A stretch of 64,000 nt of DNA from Bradyrhizobium sp. CSS354. GTDB lineage: Bacteria; Pseudomonadota; Alphaproteobacteria; Rhizobiales; Xanthobacteraceae. The stretch is taken from positions 62,001 through 126,000 of the forward strand of contig NZ_JAACFU010000006.1 in assembly GCF_029051725.1 (NCBI RefSeq), in the 5' to 3' direction. Position numbers and translations under genes: made by a program. Positions within the stretch are counted from its first letter, which is position 1; every line of letters starts with the position of its first letter. This document shows positions 15,947 through 24,364 of this stretch, in pieces. The notes under the pieces were generated by a model. The model saw nothing but the letters and a program-made list of their open reading frames with translations, was not told the origin of the DNA and did no database searches.

Positions 15947-17263
15947 TCAATACGATTTGTCGATTGTCTTGAGCGCGCCCTCGGGCAGGACGTCATTCAA
16001 AAGGCTGAGAAAGTCTCGCTGTGCCAGTTCGCGCGCGCGGTCGACCAAAAAGGGAATAGGGCTCGACGGTTCTGCGGTCCGGAAAAATGCGGCCACTTTG
16101 GCCAGCATGCCCAAGGCCTGTGCTCTATTTTCTGCAGAGAAAACAGTATCTTGAACTTCGCTCTCGATCCCGGACGAGGATGGGGTGGCAAGCTCCGCCA
16201 TCCGTTCGATGGGCAGGTCGAAGAACTTGTCTCGCCCGATATTGATCGCGGCGCTCTCTACGTGGGCGGGCACCAGCATTCGCATCACTTCGATAAAAGA
16301 TTTACCAACCATCTCCTGCGCCTGACGCACCAGCAGCAGGGCGGGATTCGACGGTTCCATTCGGGCGAAATAGTCCGCGGCGGCGGCAAGTGCCGCGGTG
16401 GCCTGCCCCGACGACGTCAGCGCACCGGTTGCCTCAATCGGGTGTTGCGTGTCGGATAGTTCAGCGTCGTCTGACGGCGCAGCCACAACGGCGCTCGGGT
16501 CACGCTCCGCGACGAGACCCGCAAGCCAGGCGGCCATGCCATTGACGACGCCGGAGACCCTGTCGAGGCTGATGGGTTGCCCCGAGTTCAACTTTTCGTG
16601 CCAGATCGTCTTGATGCCTGCAATTTCGGCAGCGACTGCCGAACAACGTGCACTCACCGCCCTCAGGGTCTCGAGATCTGTGTCGTCAATGATCCGCTCG
16701 ATCATTGCAAGATCGGGACCGTCAGTGTCGGCGCCACCAGCGGGAATTTCTCCCTTGGCAACCTGATAGGCACGGTAGTTGAGGGTCCCCTGTCTGCGAT
16801 TTTCGATCAGCGGCAGGAATTGGAGGGGATTGATCACGGTCGGAAACACGTCGATCGCTTCGATCGTGACTGCGCGAAGAGCGTAGTCGCCGTCTTCGGC
16901 CCTCGGATGTACAGCTTCCCACTGCTCCCTAAGCAACGTGGTCGTCGCCTTCAGGCAATTGAGAAAGCCGTCAAGATCCCGGTTGAGGATGGAGAACTTG
17001 GCCAGCAGCATGTTCAAACGCAGATCGCGGGTGCGCGCCAGAAGAGGTCGTGCGGCCGCAAACTGGCCCGCGACGTCGATGGCCTTCGGATCGAAGCGCC
17101 CGCGATCTCCATTGGCGTTGACCACCTCGAAGTACGACATCGGAAGCAGCGATTCCGCACCTGCGAAGAAGTTGAGGTACTGAACGTCCCCACTTGCCTC
17201 GAGATCGGGCCCGCAGGGATCGTCCGCGGCTACGGGCTGGGTCAAGGAGGCGACGTCGAGCAT
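15947..17263 (-). CDS. tssA: T6SS cap/priming protein TssA (ImpA)
   Basis: TssA contacts the membrane complex and baseplate and primes or caps the growing tail. The 438-aa protein starts with an ImpA N-terminal domain (about 1-130): VAADDPCGPDLEASGDVQYL, and later LREQWEAVHPRAEDGDYALR, both characteristic of the family. The C-terminal part has the second conserved block, FARMEPSNPALLLVRQAQEM and LVPAHVESAA, a type of C-terminal domain known from TssA1-like proteins, and a second similar copy (EPSSPIPFLVDRARELAQRD) that looks like a repeat of the first. It is the first gene of the leftward operon and faces vgrG across a 300-bp divergent promoter region. Confidence 0.92.
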   Translation of the reverse strand: MLDVASLTQPVAADDPCGPDLEASGDVQYLNFFAGAESLLPMSYFEVVNANGDRGRFDPKAIDVAGQFAAARPLLARTRDLRLNMLLAKFSILNRDLDGFLNCLKATTTLLREQWEAVHPRAEDGDYALRAVTIEAIDVFPTVINPLQFLPLIENRRQGTLNYRAYQVAKGEIPAGGADTDGPDLAMIERIIDDTDLETLRAVSARCSAVAAEIAGIKTIWHEKLNSGQPISLDRVSGVVNGMAAWLAGLVAERDPSAVVAAPSDDAELSDTQHPIEATGALTSSGQATAALAAAADYFARMEPSNPALLLVRQAQEMVGKSFIEVMRMLVPAHVESAAINIGRDKFFDLPIERMAELATPSSSGIESEVQDTVFSAENRAQALGMLAKVAAFFRTAEPSSPIPFLVDRARELAQRDFLSLLNDVLPEGALKTIDKSY

Positions 17264-17563
17264 GATCGTCCATCTGCTGGGCCCCCGCCGAACCCCGTGA
17301 CGTACCCAGGAGCGCGGGAGGGACTATGATCCGATTGTCTTATGGGTCAGATGCCTGGCGGTCCCGGTTCATTCCCGGTGATCATGACAGTTTCGCGTGA
17401 ACCAGCAAGCTCTTGGAGGCGACTACTTGAAGGCCTGGGTGGTTCTGTACGGCTGCTGTGGCGCGTCAGGATGCCAACCCCGGACGGACTTACCGGCCTG
17501 CCAGCAGCGGCCAGATGTCCGTGGTTCTTGCATGACCGTCTGATCTGCTCTTTGGAGCCGATC
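17264..17563. promoter_or_regulatory. Divergent promoter region of the two T6SS operons
   Basis: The 300 bp between the tssA start (minus) and the vgrG start (plus) is the only place where both operons can begin, so promoters for both are expected here. I looked for a -24/-12 RpoN element: TGGCGCG...ATGC near 17458 has the right bases but 11 instead of 10 spacer bases, so it is not convincing. No other regulatory motif was identified. Confidence 0.4.
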
Positions 17564-19462
17564 ATGCGGCCGACGAGGGAGTTTAACGCCCACATGGGCC
17601 AGCTTACCCAAGATACCCGCCTCTGCGAGCTCAAGACGCCACTCGGCAAGGACGTTCTGGTTTTCGTCGGATACGAGGCTTCGGAAGGTCTCAGCGAACT
17701 CTTCGAGTATCGTATCGAATGTCTCAGTGAGGACGCCGATCTCGACTTCGACCGCGCAATCGGTCAGCAGTGCACGCTGAAGATAAAGCTTCATGAGAAG
17801 GAGCGCGAGTTCAGCGGCATTCTCACCGAAGCGCAATGGCTTGGGGTGAAGAACGACTATTTCAGCTACAGAATCGTGCTTCGGCCCTGGTTATGGCTGC
17901 TATCGCGAACCACCGATTGCCGGATATTCCAGGACAAGAAGGCGCCCGACATCATCAAGGAGGTCTTCAACGATCGCGGCTTCACCGACTACGAATCGAA
18001 GCTGACCGAGGAAGGTTCCTGTCCGAAGCTCGAATATTGCGTTCAGTACCGCGAAACCGATCTGAATTTCGTTTGCCGATTGATGGAGCAGCACGGCATC
18101 TACTACTTCTTCAAGCACGAGGGCGGCAAGCACACGCTGGTACTGGCGGACTCAAAATCGTCGCACAGTCCGATCAATGGACTCGCCTCGATCCCATACA
18201 TACCGCTGACGGGTGCCGACCGGCGAGGCGAGCAACACATCTACGAATGGGTCTCGGAGCGCAGGTTTCGGACCGGCAAGGTCGAGCTCAACGATTACAA
18301 TTACCAGAAGCCCAACGCGCAGATGATCAGCGACGCCAAGGGCAACGAGCATTACTCCCGATCAGAAATGGAATTTTACGACTATCCGGGGAAGTTCAAG
18401 GAAAAATCCGACGGCGAGCGCTACGCGAAGATCCAGCTTCAGTCCGAGCAAGCCATGGACCGGCGGCGCCGCGGCAACGGTGATGCAGTCAACCTGTTCC
18501 CCGGTGGATTGACTAAACTCGAGAAGCATCACAAGGACTCGCAGAACGTCGAATATCTGGTGGTACGAGCCACCCATTCGTTCTCGATCGAATCTTACCG
18601 CACGGGTGGTCCCAGCGACGCCGGTCAGCACGTCTATTTCGGGAGCTACGAGTTCTTGCCGAGCGACCGTCCGTTCCGGGCGCCGATGTTGACGCCGAAG
18701 CCAAGGATTAATGGTGTCCAGACCGCCAAGGTGGTAACCAAGGACGACAATTCGAGCGAGGAGATCGACGTCGAAAACCTCGGCGAAATCTATGTACGGT
18801 TTTTCTGGGACCGGAAGAAAAAGCGGTCTTGCCGGTTGCGCGTTGCTCAGGTCTGGTCCGGCAAGAAATGGGGCGGTCAGATCATTCCGCGCGTCGGACA
18901 GGAAGTGGTCGTCGAATTTCTGGAAGGCGATCCGGACCGGCCCCTGATCATCGGCACCGTCTATAACGACGAGTACAAGCTGCCCTATGACCTGCCGTCT
19001 AAGAAGACGATCGCGGGATTGAAGTCCGATTCGACCAAGGGCGGCGGCGGCTACAATGAGTGGAATTTCGAGGACAAGAAGGGCTCCGAGAAGATCACGG
19101 TGCATGCCGAGAAAGACCATGACGTGACGGTCCGCGACACCGAGACGCGGACCATCGGCGAAGCCGCGCTCGGCGGCGACACCCGCAAGACGACCCTCGT
19201 CAATGGCAACGACAAGCTCGATATCGAGTTGGGCGGTCAGCATATCAGTATGGCGATGGATCAGTCGGTCACCGCAGGCCTAACCATCACGCTCATGGCC
19301 AACGTCAACATCACGCTGCAGGTCGGCCCCAGCCAGATTATCCTGACGCCTGGGGGCATCGTCATCAACGCGCCGACCATCGCGATGACGGCGCAGGGAG
19401 CCATGGCGCTAACAGCCGGGGGCCCGCTGGGTGCCCACGGCCTGCCAACCCTTGTCGGTTGA
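17564..19462 (+). CDS. vgrG: T6SS spike protein VgrG (TssI)
   Basis: VgrG trimers form the puncturing spike at the tip of the Hcp tube. I chose the ATG at 17564 because GGAG lies 6 bp upstream; another ATG at 17594 is possible, and the frame upstream to 17342 looks untranslated. The 632-aa product has the gp27-like part (LFEYRIECLSEDADLDFDRA, the CRLMEQHGIYYFFKHE motif) and the gp5-like OB part (IYVRFFWDRKKKRSCRLRV, then QEVVVEFLEGDPDRPLIIG). It then has the beta-helix needle with repeated DHDVTVRD/TIGE motifs. The C-terminus ends at LPTLVG, with no extra effector domain. The DUF6931 gene starts 5 bp later. Cargo must therefore be carried by adaptors or a PAAR protein encoded elsewhere. Confidence 0.96.
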   Translation: MRPTREFNAHMGQLTQDTRLCELKTPLGKDVLVFVGYEASEGLSELFEYRIECLSEDADLDFDRAIGQQCTLKIKLHEKEREFSGILTEAQWLGVKNDYFSYRIVLRPWLWLLSRTTDCRIFQDKKAPDIIKEVFNDRGFTDYESKLTEEGSCPKLEYCVQYRETDLNFVCRLMEQHGIYYFFKHEGGKHTLVLADSKSSHSPINGLASIPYIPLTGADRRGEQHIYEWVSERRFRTGKVELNDYNYQKPNAQMISDAKGNEHYSRSEMEFYDYPGKFKEKSDGERYAKIQLQSEQAMDRRRRGNGDAVNLFPGGLTKLEKHHKDSQNVEYLVVRATHSFSIESYRTGGPSDAGQHVYFGSYEFLPSDRPFRAPMLTPKPRINGVQTAKVVTKDDNSSEEIDVENLGEIYVRFFWDRKKKRSCRLRVAQVWSGKKWGGQIIPRVGQEVVVEFLEGDPDRPLIIGTVYNDEYKLPYDLPSKKTIAGLKSDSTKGGGGYNEWNFEDKKGSEKITVHAEKDHDVTVRDTETRTIGEAALGGDTRKTTLVNGNDKLDIELGGQHISMAMDQSVTAGLTITLMANVNITLQVGPSQIILTPGGIVINAPTIAMTAQGAMALTAGGPLGAHGLPTLVG

Positions 19463-19467
19463 GTGCT

Positions 19468-20031
19468 ATGAGCCAAGTTAGGTTCGGTGCGGTGCGGGAT
19501 CTCTTTCAGGCCTACCCAATGGCGCGCCATGACGTCGGCAGGGCCGAGCCCGACATGCCTTCACTCGATTTCCTGCAGGACGCCACCGATGCGTGCAATT
19601 GGAACGGGGCCGTCTCCTTCTGCGCTTATCTGCTGCCCCGGCGCGTCGCCGTTGCCTGGGGATGCCGCTCGTTACGGCGGATGTTCGACCATTTCGATGC
19701 CAACGACGCCAGGTCGCTGAACTACGTCGAGGCCTGGGTCAGGCAGCCCGACGAGCAGTCCCGGAACAAGGCGTTGGCCGTCGGCAACGCCAACGATCCG
19801 GAACAGCCGGCGACATGGCTTGCGCTGGCGGCCGGATGGTCTGGCGGAAGCGTGGTCCCGGCGGAATTTGCGCCGGTCGAGGCCAAGCCCGATCAAGCTG
19901 CACGCGCGGTACGCGCGGCCCTGCTGATCGCCCTTTGCCGGCTCCCCCGCGAGTCCCGGGACCGGATAATGACGGCATGCCTAGAGGATGGTATTCAGTT
20001 GGCACGCGGCGAACCGCGCCCGCCGCGCTAA
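19468..20031 (+). CDS. T6SS-associated DUF6931-type protein
   Basis: The 187-aa protein begins 5 bp after the vgrG stop and is clearly co-expressed with it; an in-frame TTG at 19459 would overlap vgrG. It is a soluble, mostly helical protein without signal peptide or membrane segment. Conserved-looking parts are FLQDATDACNWNGAVSFCAY, the RRVAVAWGCRSL stretch and the WLALAAGWSGGSV segment, which match my recollection of the DUF6931 family found next to vgrG in imp-type T6SS loci. Its position between the spike and fha genes makes a spike-loading or chaperone role plausible, but this is inference. No catalytic motif is visible. Confidence 0.7.
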   Translation: MSQVRFGAVRDLFQAYPMARHDVGRAEPDMPSLDFLQDATDACNWNGAVSFCAYLLPRRVAVAWGCRSLRRMFDHFDANDARSLNYVEAWVRQPDEQSRNKALAVGNANDPEQPATWLALAAGWSGGSVVPAEFAPVEAKPDQAARAVRAALLIALCRLPRESRDRIMTACLEDGIQLARGEPRPPR

Positions 20032-20043
20032 CGAGACGAAGAG

Positions 20044-21411
20044 ATGGTGCTTCGCTTCAATATCGAGAACGAATCGAACCTTCCGGACGGTGGCCCTGTA
20101 TCATTTACGGTCACCGGCAGGCGCTCGGTCGATATTGGCCGTGACCGTCATCTTGACTGGACGTTGCCTGATCCGGCTCGGACGATCTCCGGAAAGCATT
20201 GCGAGGTGCATTTTCGCGATGGCGGCTATTGGCTGCATGACGTCTCGACGAACGGCACCTTTCTCAATGGCGCCGACCAGCGAATGCGGGCACCGCACCG
20301 GCTGCGTGACGGAGACCGGCTCACCATTGGCCACTACATCATCGGGGTTTCACTGGAGGATGAGGCGGGCGGGCATCCGCAGGACCGCGAGGCACAGCAG
20401 CACGTTCCTCTCGTCCAGCAACATGCCGATTATCAGGAATTGTGGGCGGCCGATCGCGACGTACCGCCGCCCATCGATCCGCAGCAATTGAAGAAGCCGC
20501 GCGAGGCGGCGCGACCCGTCAATCCGGAGTTTCTGGATTGGGCGGCGAGCGTCCCGTCGCCGGGCGTGGATCCCTTTCGACGACCACCGCCGACGTCGCC
20601 GTACCTGTCTTCCGCGCAGGACGACATGAGCTGGGCCGACGGCCCGGTCGCCGCACCGAAAGCCCCCATCGAACCGCCGCCCGCGATGCCGACCCCGCGC
20701 CGGCCCTCGGTGTGGGCCGATGCTGAAGCGGCGCCCGTCCAGCCGCCGCCACCGCCATATGTCGAGCCGTCGCGACCGGCGCAGGCGATGGACGAAACGC
20801 CGGCGCCCGCCATGACGGCCGGCGGTGCCGACTTCGCGCGGCTGGTGGCACGCGCCGCCGGATTGCCCGACAATTTCTTTGCGAACACGACCGATGCCGA
20901 GCTCGCCGGACAGCTTGGTAGCATCTTGCGCATGACCGTGGACAATCTGATGGCGCTGCTGCAAGCGCGAACTCAGGCCAAGCAGCTGACGCGCAGCACC
21001 AGCCAGACCACCGTTCAGGCGATTGAGAACAACCCGCTGAAATTCTCGCCCACCTCGGAAGATGCAATGCGGATTTTGTTCGGGCCCAAGACGAGGAGCT
21101 ATCTCGACGCGCAACGCGCCTTTGCGCAGGGTTTCAGCGACCTCAAATCACATCAGTTGAAGACGTACATGGCGATGCAGCACGCCGTTCACGAGCTCAT
21201 CACCGGCATCGATCCGACCCTCATTGCGCGCGAGCTCGAGCTTCAGCGCGGGGCCAAATCCTGGCTCGGTTCGAACAAGAGCAAATTGTGGGATGAGTTC
21301 ATGACGCGCTGGAAGGCGCATCTCGGCCGCGACAACAGCGCGCCGATCGATACCTTTATGCTGTATTTCTCCGACTATTACGACCGCTCCGACAAAAGCG
21401 GTGCAAAGTGA
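20044..21411 (+). CDS. tagH: T6SS FHA-domain regulator TagH/Fha
   Basis: The FHA domain occupies residues about 1-105: the SVDIGRDRHLDWTLPDPART strand-loop, ISGKHCEVHF (the conserved SxxH) and STNGTFLNG (the NG pair). FHA domains bind phosphothreonine, so this protein is the expected reader of the kinase/phosphatase pair encoded downstream. A long Pro/Ala-rich linker (about 120-260) joins it to the ImpI/VasC-type C-terminal domain (about 280-455), with ARAAGLPDNFFANTTDAEL and NPLKFSPTSEDAM as landmarks. Phosphorylated Fha usually promotes T6SS assembly. The gene is 12 bp downstream of the DUF6931 gene and 48 bp upstream of tssK. Confidence 0.93.
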   Translation: MVLRFNIENESNLPDGGPVSFTVTGRRSVDIGRDRHLDWTLPDPARTISGKHCEVHFRDGGYWLHDVSTNGTFLNGADQRMRAPHRLRDGDRLTIGHYIIGVSLEDEAGGHPQDREAQQHVPLVQQHADYQELWAADRDVPPPIDPQQLKKPREAARPVNPEFLDWAASVPSPGVDPFRRPPPTSPYLSSAQDDMSWADGPVAAPKAPIEPPPAMPTPRRPSVWADAEAAPVQPPPPPYVEPSRPAQAMDETPAPAMTAGGADFARLVARAAGLPDNFFANTTDAELAGQLGSILRMTVDNLMALLQARTQAKQLTRSTSQTTVQAIENNPLKFSPTSEDAMRILFGPKTRSYLDAQRAFAQGFSDLKSHQLKTYMAMQHAVHELITGIDPTLIARELELQRGAKSWLGSNKSKLWDEFMTRWKAHLGRDNSAPIDTFMLYFSDYYDRSDKSGAK

Positions 21412-21459
21412 ACTAGCGGCGGCCGTCCGGTCGCCGACATTGCTAATGTGGATGTAGGA

Positions 21460-22797
21460 ATGTCTTGGTACAGCAAGGTTTTCTGGTCGGAAGGTCTGTT
21501 TCTGCGGCCGCACCATTTGCAGCAGAATGATCGCTATGTCGAGCACTTGCTGGAAAAGCGCGTTCGTTACACGACGCCATACCCTTGGGGATTTGCCCAG
21601 CTCGAGATCAACACGGACCTCACTGAACAGAGTAAATTTGCGGTGCGCAACGCCTCCGGCGTCATGCCAGATGGCACGCCATTCGACATCCCAGCGGACA
21701 GCCCGATCCCGGACGCGATAGAGGTGCCGGATTCGGCTGCCGGCCAGATCGTTTGGCTGATGATGCCCGTCGCCGCACCGAACACGCGCGAAGTGGACGA
21801 AGATCGGACCGACAGCGCCAGCCGCTATGTTCGCACTTCGGAGACTTTCATCGACTCGACCTCCACGCTGCGCATCGAGGAAGAGATCGACATCGCCTAT
21901 CCGCGGTTGTCATTCGAATTGCGCAAGACCAGCAAGCCAGGATACATGGGCCTCGGCATCGCGCGCATTCTGGAGGTGCGTGACAAGAACGTGCTGTTCG
22001 ATGACAAGTTCGTGCCGCCGATGCTGGTCTGCGCCGCACATCCGATCATCGAGGGCTGGCTCAATCGCATCATCGGCTGGGTCGAGACCAAGCTCGATGA
22101 GCTCGCACGCTACGCGGTCGATCCATCGTCCGGAGGCGGATTGCAGAGCGTGGACTATCTGGTGCTGCAGGTCCTCAACCGCACCATTCCCGTGCTGACC
22201 CATTTTCAGCGCTCCGGAAGTATTCATCCCGAACGGCTGTACGAGGAGTTGCTGAGGTTCGCCGGTGAGCTTGCGACGTTTGCCACGCCGGAACGCCGCG
22301 CACGCAACTATCGGGCATACGATCATGATGACCTCGAAAACATTTTCACCCCCTTGGTAAGCGACATCCAGGACTTCCTGAGCGCGCGGCTTGGCCGGCG
22401 GGCGATCCGCCTTGAGATCATCGAGCGTGCACAGAATGCATTCGTGTCGCCGATCCGCGATCGGGCGCTATTCCGGAATGCGACCTTGGTGCTCGAAGTT
22501 GCGGCACGGCGGCCGCTCGTGGAAATCCAGAACGATTTCCCGCATCTGTTCAAGGTCGGCCCGAACACCAAGATGAACGAGATCGTGCACGCCAACTTGC
22601 CGGGGTTGACGTTGGTGCACTTGCCGACCCCGCCGCCGCACATCCGGGCCATCACCGATCACGTCTATTTCTATCTCGATCGCAAGTCGCCGCTGTGGCC
22701 CGAGTTCAGCACGGCGGCCTCGATCGGGATGCACTTCTCCGGCGACTGGCCGGAGCTTGAACTGTACCTTTGGGCGATCCTGGAAGATAGGCCATGA
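21460..22797 (+). CDS. tssK: T6SS baseplate protein TssK (ImpJ/VasE)
   Basis: TssK links the baseplate to the TssL-TssM membrane complex. The start is the ATG at 21460, because the sequence from there, MSWYSKVFWSEGLFLRPHH, is the family's N-terminus; the GTG at 21448 would add four residues. The 445-aa protein continues with the shoulder domain, and later IARILEVRDKNVLFDDKFVP, the VLTHFQRSGSIHPERLYEEL segment and HIRAITDHVYFYLDR near the C-terminus. Its TGA overlaps the tssL ATG (ATGA), implying coupled translation with tssL. Length and motifs are typical. Confidence 0.96.
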   Translation: MSWYSKVFWSEGLFLRPHHLQQNDRYVEHLLEKRVRYTTPYPWGFAQLEINTDLTEQSKFAVRNASGVMPDGTPFDIPADSPIPDAIEVPDSAAGQIVWLMMPVAAPNTREVDEDRTDSASRYVRTSETFIDSTSTLRIEEEIDIAYPRLSFELRKTSKPGYMGLGIARILEVRDKNVLFDDKFVPPMLVCAAHPIIEGWLNRIIGWVETKLDELARYAVDPSSGGGLQSVDYLVLQVLNRTIPVLTHFQRSGSIHPERLYEELLRFAGELATFATPERRARNYRAYDHDDLENIFTPLVSDIQDFLSARLGRRAIRLEIIERAQNAFVSPIRDRALFRNATLVLEVAARRPLVEIQNDFPHLFKVGPNTKMNEIVHANLPGLTLVHLPTPPPHIRAITDHVYFYLDRKSPLWPEFSTAASIGMHFSGDWPELELYLWAILEDRP

Positions 22798-24323
22798 GCG
22801 ACAGGGACAAGCCGGTCAATCCATTCGGTCGGGGGGAGCGGACGATCATCCGTCCCAATCCCGGCGGGAAATTGCCGCCGGCGCCTGCCGCCCAGCCGCC
22901 GGCGGGAGAAGGGCCTGCGGCACGCCCTGCCTATTCGCCGTCGCCCGTGCCGTCTCCCGGCGCCGCACCGTCGTCATCGTTTTCCCCGGTTCCGCAAGGC
23001 CCGAGCTACGCCGCCGCACCAACCAGCCACCCGTCGGAGGAATGGATATCGACCCCGACGCAACCCTCCGCGCAGCAAGCGATGCTGCCGCCCGGACCGC
23101 CTCTGCGCGTCGACGATCTGGTCGCGCCGAACGCCAATCCGGTGATGCGCGCCGCAGGGCCCTTGCTGCAACTGCTGGGCCGCTTGCGGGTGGCGCTTAT
23201 GCGCGCTTCATTCGCAAGTCTGATGGAACAAGTGGCCGATGCCATAAAATTCTTCGAGAAGGACATCCGTTCGGCGGGCATCTCCGAGCACCAGGCCAAT
23301 ACGGCAAAATATATCCTGTGCGCCACCGCCGACGATATCGTGCAGCATATCCCGACCGAGGAGCGCCACGTCTGGACGCAATACTCGATGTTGAGCCGGT
23401 TCTTCGGCGAGCGGGTGGGCGGTGTCCGCTTCTTCGAGATCCTTGACCATTTGAAGGTTGATCCGCTGGTCAATTATCCGGTGCTCGAATTGCAGCATGC
23501 CTGCCTCGCGCTCGGCTTCCAGGGCATTCACCGCACATCGACGGGTGGGCTCGCCAACCTACAGGTGATCCAGCGCAACCTGTATGAAACGCTGCGCCGG
23601 GTCCGTCCCAAGACGATGAGCGACCTGTCGCCGAACTGGCGGGGGCAGGCGCTGGCGGCTCGCCGGCAGCGCCTCCGTGTTCCGGTTTGGCTGGTAGCGG
23701 CCGTGGCCGCCGCGCTGCTGACGGGCTCTTATTTCGTCTTGCGCACACTGCTGGCCGGCCGGTCAGAGAATGCCGCCGAGGTGGCGCTGGCCCTGCATCC
23801 AACTGATCCGATCGAGCTCAAACGCAAGGTGATCGCGCCGCCGCCGCCATCACCACCGCCTCCGCCACCACAGCCGGACCGCATCACCCAGTTGCAGCGC
23901 ATCCGCAACGCGCTCGCCAAGGAGAATACCGCCTGCGCCATGACCGCGGACCAGACCGCGAGCTTCATCGTGATCAGGGTCTGTGACCTCGCACTGTTCT
24001 CGTCGGGCCAGGCCACCATCCTCGACGGCTTCAAGCCGATTGCGGTCCGGGTCGCTGCAACCCTCGACAAGGAGCCGGGGCGAATCCGGGTTGTCGGCCA
24101 TACCGACAGTTCGCCGATCCGCACCGTGCGCTTCCCGTCGAACTTCGAATTGTCGGTCGAGCGCTCCAAGGCGGTCGCCGCGGCGCTGAAGCCCGGCCTG
24201 ACGGATGGTTCGCGTGTCGACGTCGAGGGCAAGGGCGCGGACGCGCCGATCGCTCCCAACACGACACCTGAAGGACGCGCCAAGAACCGGCGTGTCGAAA
24301 TCTTTATTGAACGCAGCGAATAG
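22794..24323 (+). CDS. tssL: T6SS membrane protein TssL with OmpA domain (DotU family)
   Basis: TssL is an inner-membrane component that binds TssM and the baseplate. After a Pro-rich N-terminal region (1-100), the DotU domain runs about 105-290, with SLMEQVADAIKFFEKD and the FFERVGGVRFFEILD-type segment. One membrane helix lies at about 300-325 (VWLVAAVAAALLTGSYFVL). The C-terminal 115 residues are an OmpA/Pal-type peptidoglycan-binding domain: VVGHTDSSP, FELSVERSKAVA, AKNRRVEIFIE. The fused OmpA domain is known in T6SS clusters that lack TssJ, and no TssJ lipoprotein is present here. It overlaps tssK by 4 bp, and tssM follows after 41 bp. Confidence 0.95.
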   Translation: MSDRDKPVNPFGRGERTIIRPNPGGKLPPAPAAQPPAGEGPAARPAYSPSPVPSPGAAPSSSFSPVPQGPSYAAAPTSHPSEEWISTPTQPSAQQAMLPPGPPLRVDDLVAPNANPVMRAAGPLLQLLGRLRVALMRASFASLMEQVADAIKFFEKDIRSAGISEHQANTAKYILCATADDIVQHIPTEERHVWTQYSMLSRFFGERVGGVRFFEILDHLKVDPLVNYPVLELQHACLALGFQGIHRTSTGGLANLQVIQRNLYETLRRVRPKTMSDLSPNWRGQALAARRQRLRVPVWLVAAVAAALLTGSYFVLRTLLAGRSENAAEVALALHPTDPIELKRKVIAPPPPSPPPPPPQPDRITQLQRIRNALAKENTACAMTADQTASFIVIRVCDLALFSSGQATILDGFKPIAVRVAATLDKEPGRIRVVGHTDSSPIRTVRFPSNFELSVERSKAVAAALKPGLTDGSRVDVEGKGADAPIAPNTTPEGRAKNRRVEIFIERSE

Positions 24324-24364
24324 CTGCCACCACAGCTCACGCTGTTTGCGACAGGTACCGGTCA